Below, one piece after another: positions 12,429-21,737 of a DNA stretch of 38,428 bases. The position numbers were made by a program, and so were the translations under genes. Each line of letters begins with the position of its first letter. Positions within the stretch are counted from its first letter, which is position 1. The notes beneath the pieces were generated by a model, which saw nothing but the letters and a program-made list of their open reading frames with translations, was not told where the DNA came from and searched no databases. Source of the stretch: Azolla pinnata (Eukaryota > Streptophyta > Polypodiopsida > Salviniales > Salviniaceae); contig JBBBWG010030187.1 of NCBI GenBank assembly GCA_037176905.1, forward strand, positions 5,762 to 44,189, read 5' to 3'.

Positions 12429-15361
12429 ATGGCTGAACCCTACCTCCAAGCAAAATCCAACCTCTCCATTCTGAGGCAGAAAGTTCAACAGAAACGCTCC
12501 CAGCTCATGGACACAGATGGTTTGTGCACTGCTTTGCTATGTTTCTTTGCTCGCTTACTTCCTCTTTTTTTGTTGCTTTTCCCCTTTTCTGCTGCCTCTC
12601 TTTCCCCAATCTTTTGGTTTTTTCCTCCGCCTTTTGAAGCACAGTCTCTTCTTATGCGCGGCGAAATGGTGTACAATCTGTGAAACTCCAGCAAAATGAT
12701 CCCGCCTGCTGCCGCACACTTCGTGGCCATACAGGAAAAGTATTATCTGATGGCCCTGTTTTACTGATCCTTCATTTGTTTGATGTAATTGTACTGGTAG
12801 AAGAGGGATCCAAAGAAAAGTCTGACGAAATTGTACTGGACTATATGCTACATGTTACGAGTTTGATGCCTGCACGCTAGAATGTTTTGTGTGAAATATG
12901 CTTTCAATGCTGACCGCAATGGATTGTGTCTGTTTTTGGGAGATTCTCAACAACTTTGCAAGTGCCCAGGAACAACTCTTTGTAGTGTAAAAGCACTAGT
13001 TTGATGCTGCAAAGAAAGCATCAGATGGTTGATATTCATAGTGCCGAATTTGTCCCGGTTGCATAGATTTCATTAGCTTGTGCAAATAAGGTCTATGCAA
13101 CGTCTAGCTCATCATGACATGGAAACCAAAGTTGATATACATACATGGATGTTGTATGTATGGGCATATTGTATCAGTGCGCATAAAACATATAATGAGC
13201 CTTTTTTTTTGTGTTATTGTGTCAGGTGTACGCACTAGACTGGGCACCAGGGAAGGAACAAGTTCTGAGTGTTTCACAAGATGGTCATGCAATTGTTTGG
13301 AATGCTTTAACTGGTCAAAAGATGCACGCGCTAAATCTCATTTGCTCGTGGATGTTGACCTGTGCCTTCTCTCCTAGTGGGAAACTGATTGCTTGTGGTG
13401 GGTTGGATTGTGTTGCGTCCATTTACACACTTAATTCTCAGAAAACGGGCGTCACATATGAATCGAAGGTGCTACGTGGGCATAAGGGCTACGTGTCTTG
13501 CTGCAAGTTTGTACCCAATTCAGATAATCAGATCATCACGACCTCTGCTGATGGCACATGCGTGTTGTGGGATATAGAGAGTGGACAGAAAATTATCGGT
13601 TTCGGCGGTAACTCAGCATCAGGTCACTTGAAGGATGTGCTATGGTGATTCGATTTATTGCCCTTGGGAATCTGAATATTTCTACATTTTCTTGTGATTT
13701 TTCTAATTTCACAGCATAGATACACACAATCTATTCATTCAGGTGTCTGTGTATGCATGCATTTTTACATACCGGCATATACAAGATCTGTTCGTATACA
13801 CATCCTACCACAGTATACATGCCATACACATAGAACTTTGGGTAGATGCATATGTTGCAACTCATTGGGCTTGGGCATCAGCATATATTCTATGCATACA
13901 TAAATGGTGGGGAAATCCATTCATCCATCCACACCATATGCGTTTTTATGCATGCATTCATTTACTGTTCAGTTGGATTACATATATATGTGATATAACT
14001 GATGGAAGTTGAAAAACTAATTAGCATATCCATTTTGCTGCCAGTGTATCTATCAGTACAGAGAATCCACAATTATTTGTATCAGGTTCATGTGACTGCA
14101 CAGTTCGGTTATGGGATGTTCGCACGAACAAATCAGTGCAGACATTCCGAGGGCATGATGAGGACGTAAATGCAGTACAGTTTCTCTCAGATGGCATGAC
14201 CTTTAGTACTGGATCGGATGATTGCACATGTAGGATGTTTGATACACGCACAGGACACCATCTGCAAATATACAAAGACCAGTCTTTATCCATGCAGAAA
14301 GCCACGGCACGTGCGCTTGCTTTCTCCTATTCAGGACGTCTCCTGTTCACGGCATACTCAAATGGGGATTGCTACATATGGGACAGTTTGACAGCTGAGG
14401 TAATCAGCTATGTTACTTCAATTATGTATTCGCTGTGATGAGATAGTCAATGTAGGACATGTTTTTGGGATCTGGTCATCAATTGTGGAAAAGCCCAATA
14501 TGTGAGTTCTCCATGAGAAAGAGAAATGCCATGAATCACAAATACTAAGAAATACTATATACATACATACACTTCATGTAGACTTATGTACCTGTATACA
14601 CACGCATTGGATACGTAATTAGTATGCGCACATGCTGCATGAATGTAGTTCTGGACATGCGGTCAAAGGAATGTGTACCTTGTTAATTGATGTGTTATTT
14701 TTCCTAAGAGATAAACTACAAGGTTTTTAGGTCTTTGGTGCACATCCAGTAAGTTTTATTATTTGTCGGGATATGTTTCTGTCAGAGTGAGTTTGTTTTC
14801 TGCATATAATAGTACATGTGTATGTATCTATGTATGCAGATAGATGGATATAAGATGTGTATGTAGACGATAAGATATGGAGACATATACATACACGGCT
14901 GTATCTATGCAGGCAGATTAATGGATATAGTTGCACACACTACATACACTATGCATACATATACACAAGCACCACACACACAGGCAGTATAGGGATCACA
15001 TACAAGATGATGGGCAAAACGTTTTCATCCTCAGGTTGTTCGTAAGATGAAGGACCTGCCAGAATACCATACACAATTCGTAAGTTGCTTGGGTCTAGCG
15101 TCTGATGGAAGTGCCTTGTGCACAGGGAGCTGGGATCAAACACTGAAGGTATATATACATGTATAGAAATAAATATGTATGCCCTGTACATATGTAATGT
15201 GTGTGTGTGTGTGTGTGTGTACGTATCGAGGTATAAACATATATAGATTGCCCATGCTTTCTCTTATTCTTTGCCTCATTTTATGTTTCTGAAATGGGTT
15301 TAAAAGCATTTTTGTGCAGATTTGGAGTTGTAGAGGCACCGTTGTACAGACTTCTGCTTGA
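12429..15361 (+). CDS. AGB1: Heterotrimeric G-protein beta subunit (seven WD40 repeats)
   Basis: Predicted 371 residues, close to Arabidopsis AGB1 (377). Exons: 12429-12519, 12645-12739, 13226-13644, 14045-14399, 15035-15148 and 15320-15361; all introns are GT-AG and the phases join. Residues about 1-30 form the N-terminal helix that pairs with G-gamma (NLSILRQKVQQKRSQLMDTD), followed by CCRTLRGHTGKVYALDW and seven WD blades. Blade signatures include DGHAIVWNA, DGTCVLWDI, CDCTVRLWDV, DDCTCRMFDT, GDCYIWDS and WDQTLKIWS. The exon 3/4 junction rebuilds DVL|CVSIS, where AGB1 has DVLSVSIS. The protein would form an obligate dimer with G-gamma and signal with G-alpha at the plasma membrane. The last exon encodes only 13 residues. 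Introns 2-5 are rich in alternating TACATA/TGTG motifs. No damage is seen, so the gene looks functional. Confidence 0.95.
15199..15220. repeat. (GT)n dinucleotide repeat in G-beta intron 5
   Basis: Eleven GT units, uninterrupted, within the last intron of the G-beta gene. Confidence 0.9.
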
Positions 15362-16412
15362 AGTGATCATGTGGTGCATATGCAATTTTCTAAGCTCTTC
15401 CTTTTTCGGTAAATCTGGTTAAAACACTGGTCATGGTGATATTGCCATGGACGGGCTTATTTTGCATGATCGTGGTTCATATCCCCATCAACATGTTGAA
15501 TAAACATATTTGATGCACATATTGTTTCTTTGCGTAAGTAAAGAGAACAATATGATGACAACTCTGTATTTGATGCACATATTGTTTCAGTGTACATCCA
15601 CAAAGCCCTGAAGGTGGTTAGATTTGTCGATGTGGGTACCATATTCTCTCTCATACCCCTTCTCTTTATGTATATCTTGAAGGATTGACTTTTTTCTCTC
15701 GCTTACTGCAAGATGCAAAGAGTTTCCATCACCATAATATCCCAATACTTTTGATGCCAAGGTCAAGCCTCATGCTTGCTACAGAAAACTTAAGAAAACA
15801 GTTCAATCCGTTTGATTTCTGTCTTGAATATCATAGTGTATCAAAGGAAGATTTTATCGAACTACGAAACTTAAACATGTGGTATGATAGATCGTGCGGA
15901 GAGATACGGAATCTAATGAATAAACTAAGCTTGGAAGTAGCAGAGTTTAGAACAGAAACACACTTGTGCTTGAAGTATTCTAAATCTGGTGAGATGGAAA
16001 TCTGTCTATTCTATTAATATGTTTTAGCTGCAAGTCACCTCTACATGTCCGTGTAAATGAACAAACAAAATAACTGTAATAACTGTGATGCTTAAGAAGG
16101 GTTCAGGTTTTTTATCATGAGCATAGAGAAAGGCATCAACAATATCCAGCCACAAGGTTCATATGCTGTCCTCTTTCGAGCTTTCATGAGTGACCATTGA
16201 CTAAATCAAACATTCCCTGCCTCCCATTACATGCTCAAACACATTGAAGAAGAGGATTCCTTGACAGTTTCAGACACATATAAAGCTCACATTCGCAAAT
16301 ATGGAGTAGTTACTGGGCTAGTATTGTATATATATATATATATATGCTTATGATGAATGAAGAAACTACTAGAACAAGAAGCACTTGATGTAACCAGGGA
16401 AGGTATGGCGAG
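15362..16412. other. G-beta 3' flank and PPR1 upstream region
   Basis: Holds an exact 22-bp direct repeat (15507-15528 and 15567-15588, TATTTGATGCACATATTGTT and following TC). A plus-strand frame from the ATG at 15754 to 16017 (87 residues) has a protein-like composition but no recognisable motif. A TA-dinucleotide run at about 16326-16345, some 70-85 bp before the PPR1 start codon, could supply a TATA function. Confidence 0.35.
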
Positions 16413-18014
16413 ATGCCCCCTTCTCCATCCATCTTAAACCTTGTCCCAAGTGGAGGGGAGCCACGCCTTGCTCTTGCCCTGTATCAGAGAATCCTTCACG
16501 GTTTTGGGCACATTAGCTCAAGGACAGCTGTTGCTTTGTTGAAAGCATGTGCCCATCTCAAGGATCTGAACGCTGGTTGTAAATTGCACCACCATATCTT
16601 CGCCAAGGCTGGCATGCAAGGCAACGTCTTTGTTACCAGTGCGTTGATCCATATGTACGCCACCTGTTGCTCCCTCGAAAAGGCGAGAGAAATCCTCGAT
16701 CGGCTGTCGATCCGGAATTCGGTCACCTGGAATGCGATGATCGGAGGATATGCACAACATGGATGCGATGATGAATGTCTTGGTTGCTATGAAGAAATGA
16801 AGCTTCAACATGTACTGCCTGATGCCGTCACATTTGCATGTGTTCTGAAAGCATGTGCTTCGACCGCCAATCTCGGAACGGGGATCGAAACACATACAGA
16901 AATTTCAAGAAGAGGGCTACTGAGAAGGAATGTTGCTCTGGGTAGCGCATTGGTCGACATGTACGCGAAATGTGGCATGTTGGTTAAAGCACAGGAAGTG
17001 TTTGACATGCTTGAGGCCAAAAATGTTGTGACTTGGACATCTCTGATCTCTGGATATGCACAATATGGGCATGGCATAAAAGCATTGGAGTGCTTCGAGC
17101 GGATGAGATCCGATTATGTCTCCCCAAACCTCCTCACTTATGCTTCTGCTCTGAAAGCATGTGCAAGCATCGGAGCCGTAGAAATGGGTATCAGAATACA
17201 TGCCGAGCTGCGTAGCAAAGGGTTGTCGAGAGCGGATATCGGCGTTGGCAATATGCTGGTGGACATGTACATGAAGTTCGGCATGCTGGTGAGGGCTCAA
17301 GCAGTGTTCGATGTTCTTCCGGATCGGAACATAATTACGTGGACGTCGTTGATATCCGGGTACGTTCAACATGGGCACGGAGCGTTGGCACTGAAGCATT
17401 TCGATCGAATGCAAGCGGGGGGAATATCTCCCGACACGGTGGCATATGCATGCAGCTTGAAGGCATGCGGTAGTATAGGCGCCATCGAGAAGGGTACGAA
17501 GATACATTCCGAGATAGATCGAAACGGTTTGTTATCCAAGGACCCTACGATTGGCTGCGCACTCGTCGACATGTATTCGAAATGCGGGCTTCTTGACAAG
17601 GCTCGGGGTGTGTTTGACACGCTTGGGGTTCGAAACTCTTACACGTGGAATGCTCTAATCGCTGGATTTGCTCGGCACGCAGAGATCGACGATGCCGTTT
17701 CATGTTTCGGCATGATGATAGGGAGCGGACATCGGCCTGATCCGATCACTTTCGTGAGTATCTTAAACTGTTGCAGCCATGTGGGTCTGGTAGAGAAGGG
17801 ACAAACATATTACCACGCGATGACGCAAGTTTATGGCATCGTCCCAAGTATCCTCCATCATGTGTGCTTTGTAGATGCTTTGGGTCGTGCAGGCCGATTG
17901 CATGAAGCGGAAGGCTTGATCTTGAATACCCCGTTCTGCCCCGATCCAAGTCTTTGGTTGTCTATGTTGGGCTCTTGCAGAAAATGGTGCAATGCGGACA
18001 TATGCCGCAGTTGA
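16413..18014 (+). CDS. PLS-class pentatricopeptide repeat protein, C-terminus truncated
   Basis: Intronless frame of 533 residues. Four P-L-S triplets of about 100 residues are visible, each with the S-motif core (ALVDMYAKCGMLVKAQEVF and variants at about residues 80, 180, 280 and 385) and an L-type KACAS.GA..MG..IH segment. They are followed by the terminal triplet (VDALGRAGRLHEAEG) and the start of an E1 motif, WLSMLGSCRKW. Such proteins bind organellar RNA and usually direct C-to-U editing. Here E1 breaks off at ADICRS and a TGA. In the same frame beyond the stop, GSWIEISFIGF (about 18060-18092) resembles the E+ signature, so the E/E+ region is decayed. The N-terminus (MPPSPSILNLVPSGG) shows no clear transit peptide, and an in-frame TGA just upstream fixes 16413 as the start. 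It is either a degenerate editing factor, possibly working with a separate DYW partner, or an early pseudogene. Confidence 0.85.
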   Translation: MPPSPSILNLVPSGGEPRLALALYQRILHGFGHISSRTAVALLKACAHLKDLNAGCKLHHHIFAKAGMQGNVFVTSALIHMYATCCSLEKAREILDRLSIRNSVTWNAMIGGYAQHGCDDECLGCYEEMKLQHVLPDAVTFACVLKACASTANLGTGIETHTEISRRGLLRRNVALGSALVDMYAKCGMLVKAQEVFDMLEAKNVVTWTSLISGYAQYGHGIKALECFERMRSDYVSPNLLTYASALKACASIGAVEMGIRIHAELRSKGLSRADIGVGNMLVDMYMKFGMLVRAQAVFDVLPDRNIITWTSLISGYVQHGHGALALKHFDRMQAGGISPDTVAYACSLKACGSIGAIEKGTKIHSEIDRNGLLSKDPTIGCALVDMYSKCGLLDKARGVFDTLGVRNSYTWNALIAGFARHAEIDDAVSCFGMMIGSGHRPDPITFVSILNCCSHVGLVEKGQTYYHAMTQVYGIVPSILHHVCFVDALGRAGRLHEAEGLILNTPFCPDPSLWLSMLGSCRKWCNADICRS

Positions 18015-18136
18015 AATCGAACGAAACTACAATGTAACGGGAACATATCACGTCAAACAGGTTCATGGATTGAAATTTCATTTATTGGCTTCAATGAGAA
18101 TAATCGGTGTCAAATACAAGGTTTTGAGGGGGTGAA

Positions 18137-19531
18137 TCAAATTCTGTTGACTTCTGCCAACTTTTCTTGGAGAGGTTTGGTCACTCCTGGGGCTTTTCCG
18201 TGCAAAACTGCGGGTTTACAAGGTCTGCGATTTTCAGAAGAAGCGTGGTAAGTAGCGGCGTTCCTTGCAGCGTTAGTTGGGCGGGGTCTGGAGAGGATCG
18301 TGGGGGCAGGAATTTGGTTATGGGTGGAGGCAAGAAGCAGCCGTGGGGGCGAGTGACCAGCACGGATGCGAGAGATCCGCCGGAGTGCGGGGGCAGGGGA
18401 GAGCTTCGCGGGATGCGGCCGCTGGCCGAGGCTATTCTCAGGGCAAGCGTGGGGGATCGCGAGAGTAGGGTTAGGGTTGTGAGGAGTGCGGGCGGCGGAC
18501 TTGGTGGGAGGGGCGATCGGGTGTGGATCAGTACGGGAAGCACAAAGCTTGCGAGTAGCCGCGCAGCGAGGTTTACACTCGTGAGGGTCCGGGATGAGGT
18601 GAAGGCCAGGGCTGAGCTTGTCGGAACGGTGATGGTTCGGGCTGGGATTAGGGTTAGGGTTAGGGTTAGGGTCAGGGTCAGGGTTAGGGTTAGGGTTAGG
18701 GTTAGGGTTGGGGCTTGGCTTAGGGTCGGGCTCGGCGCCGAGGCAACTAGGGTGGCGGCGGTGGTGGTGCGGGGAGGGATGACGACAAAGCTCGCGGCTA
18801 GAGTCGCAGGCGAGGCGAGAAGGCGTCTTGTCGGAGGCATCGACGTCGGCGATCCGAAGCAAGGAGGTCTTGGGAGTGTAGGGCAGGACCTTGATCTTCT
18901 CGTTCGCCGGGCGATGGGGGCACCGGTTAGGGCTAGGGCTAGGGCTAGGGCTAGGGCTAGGGCTAGGGCTAGGGCTAGGGCTAGGGCTAGGGTTAGGGTT
19001 AGGGTTAGGGTTAGGGGAAGAGGGCGATTGCGGATCGAGCCACGAGCGGATGGTGGGCAGCGTGACGGCGCGCAAGCTGACGTGCCGGCCCGTGCGGCGG
19101 CGGCCGCCGCCCGTGACGAGGAACGCGAAGCGGCCTCGGGCGTCGAAGCCCGGGGAGCCCTCGGCCCACCAATCATCGCGAGCCAACACCTCCACGAAGC
19201 CGCCGCCCGTGCTCGCCACGCGGCCCGATCCCAGCGTCAGCCTCGCCGGCCGCCGATCCGCGCCGTTCAGATTGTAGCCCATGATGTAGACCTTTGCCCC
19301 CGCGGCCTCCGCCGCCCCGCGGCCGAAGCCGTGCGTGTCGAGCCCCGTCGGCTGCATCTCCGGCGACACGTGCTCGCACGCCGCCACCGTCAGATTCAGG
19401 TCCGCGCTCGTCGCGAAAAACCTGCTCTCTTGCGCGCCCGGGAAAAAGAAACAAAATGCCAAACAAAACACACACCGAATCAGTTCCTGGAATCCGTCGT
19501 TCCGAGATACCCCCTCGATTCGGCTCCACAT
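18137..19531 (-). CDS. Hypothetical GC-rich frame containing telomere-like hexamer repeats
   Basis: An ATG-initiated minus-strand frame of 464 residues. It starts with MWSRIEGVSRND and a hydrophobic stretch (CVFCLAFCFFFPG, about residues 20-32) that could be a signal anchor or simply a translated intron. A more protein-like segment follows at about residues 36-165 (GLDTHGFGRG, KVYIMGYNLNG, GFVEVLARDDWW), whose family I do not recognise. After that come (NP)n/(SP)n runs at about residues 170-203 and 273-295, encoded by hexamer arrays. A possible splice acceptor (AGAGCAG|G) near 19425 suggests the true 5' exon may differ. Hexamers preserve frame on both strands, so long plus-strand frames also exist here. 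Coding status is uncertain; the best-supported part is about 19030-19425. Confidence 0.35.
   Translation of the reverse strand: MWSRIEGVSRNDGFQELIRCVFCLAFCFFFPGAQESRFFATSADLNLTVAACEHVSPEMQPTGLDTHGFGRGAAEAAGAKVYIMGYNLNGADRRPARLTLGSGRVASTGGGFVEVLARDDWWAEGSPGFDARGRFAFLVTGGGRRRTGRHVSLRAVTLPTIRSWLDPQSPSSPNPNPNPNPSPSPSPSPSPSPSPSPSPSPNRCPHRPANEKIKVLPYTPKTSLLRIADVDASDKTPSRLACDSSRELCRHPSPHHHRRHPSCLGAEPDPKPSPNPNPNPNPNPDPDPNPNPNPNPSPNHHRSDKLSPGLHLIPDPHECKPRCAATRKLCASRTDPHPIAPPTKSAARTPHNPNPTLAIPHACPENSLGQRPHPAKLSPAPALRRISRIRAGHSPPRLLLASTHNQIPAPTILSRPRPTNAARNAATYHASSENRRPCKPAVLHGKAPGVTKPLQEKLAEVNRI
18645..18711 (+). repeat. Interstitial telomere-like array, TTAGGG with TCAGGG variants
   Basis: About ten hexamers read on the plus strand: TTAGGG units with two adjacent TCAGGG units in the middle. 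The unit is the six-base TTAGGG, not the seven-base TTTAGGG usual in plants. It lies inside the open frames at 18137-19684. Confidence 0.95.
18925..19017 (+). repeat. Interstitial array: TTAGGG, ten CTAGGG, four TTAGGG
   Basis: Fifteen contiguous hexamers on the plus strand: one TTAGGG, ten perfect CTAGGG, then four TTAGGG. The internal CTAGGG block is homogeneous, implying a single-base variant that was then amplified. On the minus strand it reads as Ser-Pro (CTAGGG) and Asn-Pro (TTAGGG) dipeptides. Confidence 0.95.
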
Positions 19532-20140
19532 ACCATTATACTACCGAATGCATTGAATCAAGAAGAACCAAATCAGTTTCTGGAATCATTGTTTGAAATA
19601 ACGCAATTCGGCTCCACATACCATTATACTATCGAATGCGTTGAATCAAGAAGAACCAAATCAGTTTCTGGAATCATTGTTTGAAATAACGCAGTTCGGC
19701 TCTCCACATACCATTATACTATCGAATGCATTGATTCAACAAAAATTTATACATATATGGTTTCCAACAGAGCCCCCGATCGAAGATATATTCCATCTCT
19801 GCAGAAAGAGCATTCTTCTTGTTCCTGCTGTGACTACATTTTCGGCTGATGGTCGGCGTTTGTTGCCAGAAACTTTTAACTGCTGCAGGACCGCCCAAAA
19901 CCCGAAATAGCTTCCGAAAATCATCGTTTGAAATAAAACGATTCGGCTCCCACATGCGAAACACACACGCAATTATCGATGCATTGACTCGAATATATGC
20001 TTCCACACAGCACCCAATCGAAGACAATACTCCATTGCTGCAGAGAAATACATTTGTTCCAGCTGTGATCGTATATTTTCAGTTGATGGCCAACTATCAA
20101 TGATTATGTCTCAGAAATTTTGCGCTTGATGCCTAAGAAC
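19478..20140. repeat. Nested tandem repeats (about 88-93 bp x3 within about 247 bp x2)
   Basis: Short units begin AATCAGTTYCTGGAATC at 19478, 19571 and 19659 and share CCACATACCATTATACTA and AATCAAGAAGAACCAA. The third unit plus its downstream sequence (from about 19680) is repeated, more diverged, from about 19927: TTTGAAATAA, CGATTCGGCTC, AATGCATTGA-like, CGAAGA and GTTCCWGCTGTGA blocks recur in order at a spacing near 247 bp. The start codon of the minus frame at 19531 lies in the first short unit. Likely non-coding, possibly promoter or leader of that gene. Confidence 0.85.
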
Positions 20141-20339
20141 AGAAACACCGTAGATCAAGACTTCCAACCAGAAAAGAATCGGTTGCCAAACACCGAAATG
20201 CAAGCCAGATTTCCTATAACCGCTGGCTTGCAGATCCATTTTCTGGCCGGCGATGCTGATCATTTCCTTCTTCTATACTCTCACCATTACCATCATCAAT
20301 CATCTCATGCTAAGGGATTCGGGAGAGATTTGCAGAACA

Positions 20340-20508
20340 TTAGAACGACGTGAAATTTCCACAAATGTGCATATACATACACACACACACATGAAACACA
20401 ATGGAGAGAGATGATGAGTATACATACAAGTGAGGAAGGAATCTGCGTCGAACGACAATGTCGGTTCCATCATTGTTGTTGTTGTTGTTGTTGTTGCTGC
20501 TGCTGTTA

Positions 20509-20557
<49 letters not shown>

Positions 20558-21197
20558 TGTTGTTGTTGTTGTTGTTGCTGTTGCTGTTGTTGTTGTTGCT
20601 GTTGTTGTTGCAGCTGCTGCTGCTGCTGCTGCCAGGACGGCGTAGCCTCAGGCAGATCTCTGCATTCTTGACTGATGCCATGGATGGCGCAATTGTGTGC
20701 GTGGTCAGAAGCAACGATGGATAGATCAACACCCCCACACCTTCCTTTATTCTCACCTTCCTCTTCTTCTTCCTCTTCTTGAAGCAACTGCCCTCACCTT
20801 CATCATCTCTACCCTCATCATTCTCTCTTTTACTGGCATCATCATCACCACCACCATCAGCAGCAGCATTTGCCTCTTTGTCGCACATTTCCGTCGATTC
20901 TTCTTCTCCTCCTCCTCCTCCTCCTCCTCCTTTTTCTTCTCCTTCTTCTTTGCTGGCTTCACCATCACTGTATTCATCCCTCAGCGCACATTTCGTGTTG
21001 AGGCCTGTGATGAAAGCTATGGCAGAGTGCCTTCTGCTAGCAATGGCCAGCCTGACATGTGCAGATGTGGGATCGTTGCTGCTGATATTGCCCTGTTCCC
21101 GATAATCTGTAGCAACAGCAGCAGCAGTGGTGCTGGTACAAGTGTTGTCGCCGCTTGGCCTGAAGCAGCACAAGATGTGGCTCCCTAGTAACCGCAT
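20340..21197 (-). CDS. Hypothetical low-complexity protein (Gly/Glu-rich, poly-Asn)
   Basis: ATG-initiated minus frame of 285 residues with no recognised domain. It begins MRLLGSHILCCFRPSGDN. An acidic and Gly run (EEGEEKGGGGGGGG) lies at about residues 85-100, followed by a basic patch (KKRKKKRKVRIK) at about 143-154 that could act as a nuclear signal, then a long Ser/Asn tract from a (CAA/CAG)n-type repeat. Another minus frame reads the same repeat as poly-Gln (20506-20787). Low-complexity DNA keeps several frames open by chance, so the frame may not be translated. It lies upstream in genome order of the PPR2 stop, on the same strand, with 540 bp between. Confidence 0.3.
20472..20632. repeat. 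(TTG/CTG)n trinucleotide tract, about 160 bp
   Basis: Imperfect triplet array of TTG and CTG units on the plus strand, ending in consecutive CTG units near 20612-20632. On the minus strand it encodes poly-Gln, poly-Asn or poly-Thr depending on frame. Interruptions suggest an older, partly stabilised microsatellite. Confidence 0.9.
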
Positions 21198-21737
21198 CTT
21201 CCTTCATTGAGTAGATTGGGCTTGGCTATGGCGGTGGAAACAGAACGATTCTTTGAAGGGATCCAAAGGCAGAGAGAGCAGCAACAGAGCAGACAAATCT
21301 GGTTTCTGTTCGTGCCTCTCCATATTACCTGTTTTTCTGTTCACACATAATGAGGCCAGTTTTCTTATATTTGCACCACACGACCCTGGTACCAAATCAT
21401 ATTTAGCCTTTCTCCTTCCCCTCCAAAATCATGTTTAGCCTTTCTACTTCCTCTGCCAAATCATATTTCCAAATCAGTTGAAATTGAATTCATATTCTCA
21501 GGTCTCAAATAGCTGAATCGATCATGAAACTTCCCCCTCAAGAAAGATCCAGTGTTTCAATTCCCTAGAGCAGATCCACTGAGTTTCAAAGATCCATAGG
21601 TTAGATACTTTGATGCAACCACCGACAAGAATGTTGCTATACAATCGAAAGATCCTCGGGCATTCCCCACAAGGCCTTTACACAAGACATTGTTATACAA
21701 ACTGCTTCTTTCTCTGGCATGTGCTTACTATCTGTCT
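21198..21737. other. Spacer downstream of PPR2, nothing recognised
   Basis: No coding frame, RNA gene or repeat of note apart from a short duplicated phrase around AATCATRTTTAGCCTTTCT (near 21397 and 21429). It probably includes the PPR2 3' untranslated region. Confidence 0.4.

Noticed and set aside
13694-14012. Short plus-strand frames within the third G-beta intron
   Set aside because: They consist of TACATA/ATGCAT-rich intron sequence between well-supported exons.
16496-17620. Minus-strand frames inside PPR1, and similar antisense frames inside PPR2 and PPR3
   Set aside because: They are antisense shadows of intact PPR repeats with no domain of their own.
18181-19176. 331-residue second minus frame (Leu-Thr and Leu-Ala repeats)
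   Set aside because: It overlaps the 464-residue frame, and its LTLTLT/LALALA runs are only another reading of the same hexamers.
18167-19684. 505-residue plus-strand open frame over the hexamer arrays
   Set aside because: Its product is Arg/Val/Gly-rich (RVRVRV, ARARAR) as expected from antisense reading of GC-rich DNA and frame-keeping hexamers; the minus frame has the more protein-like segment.
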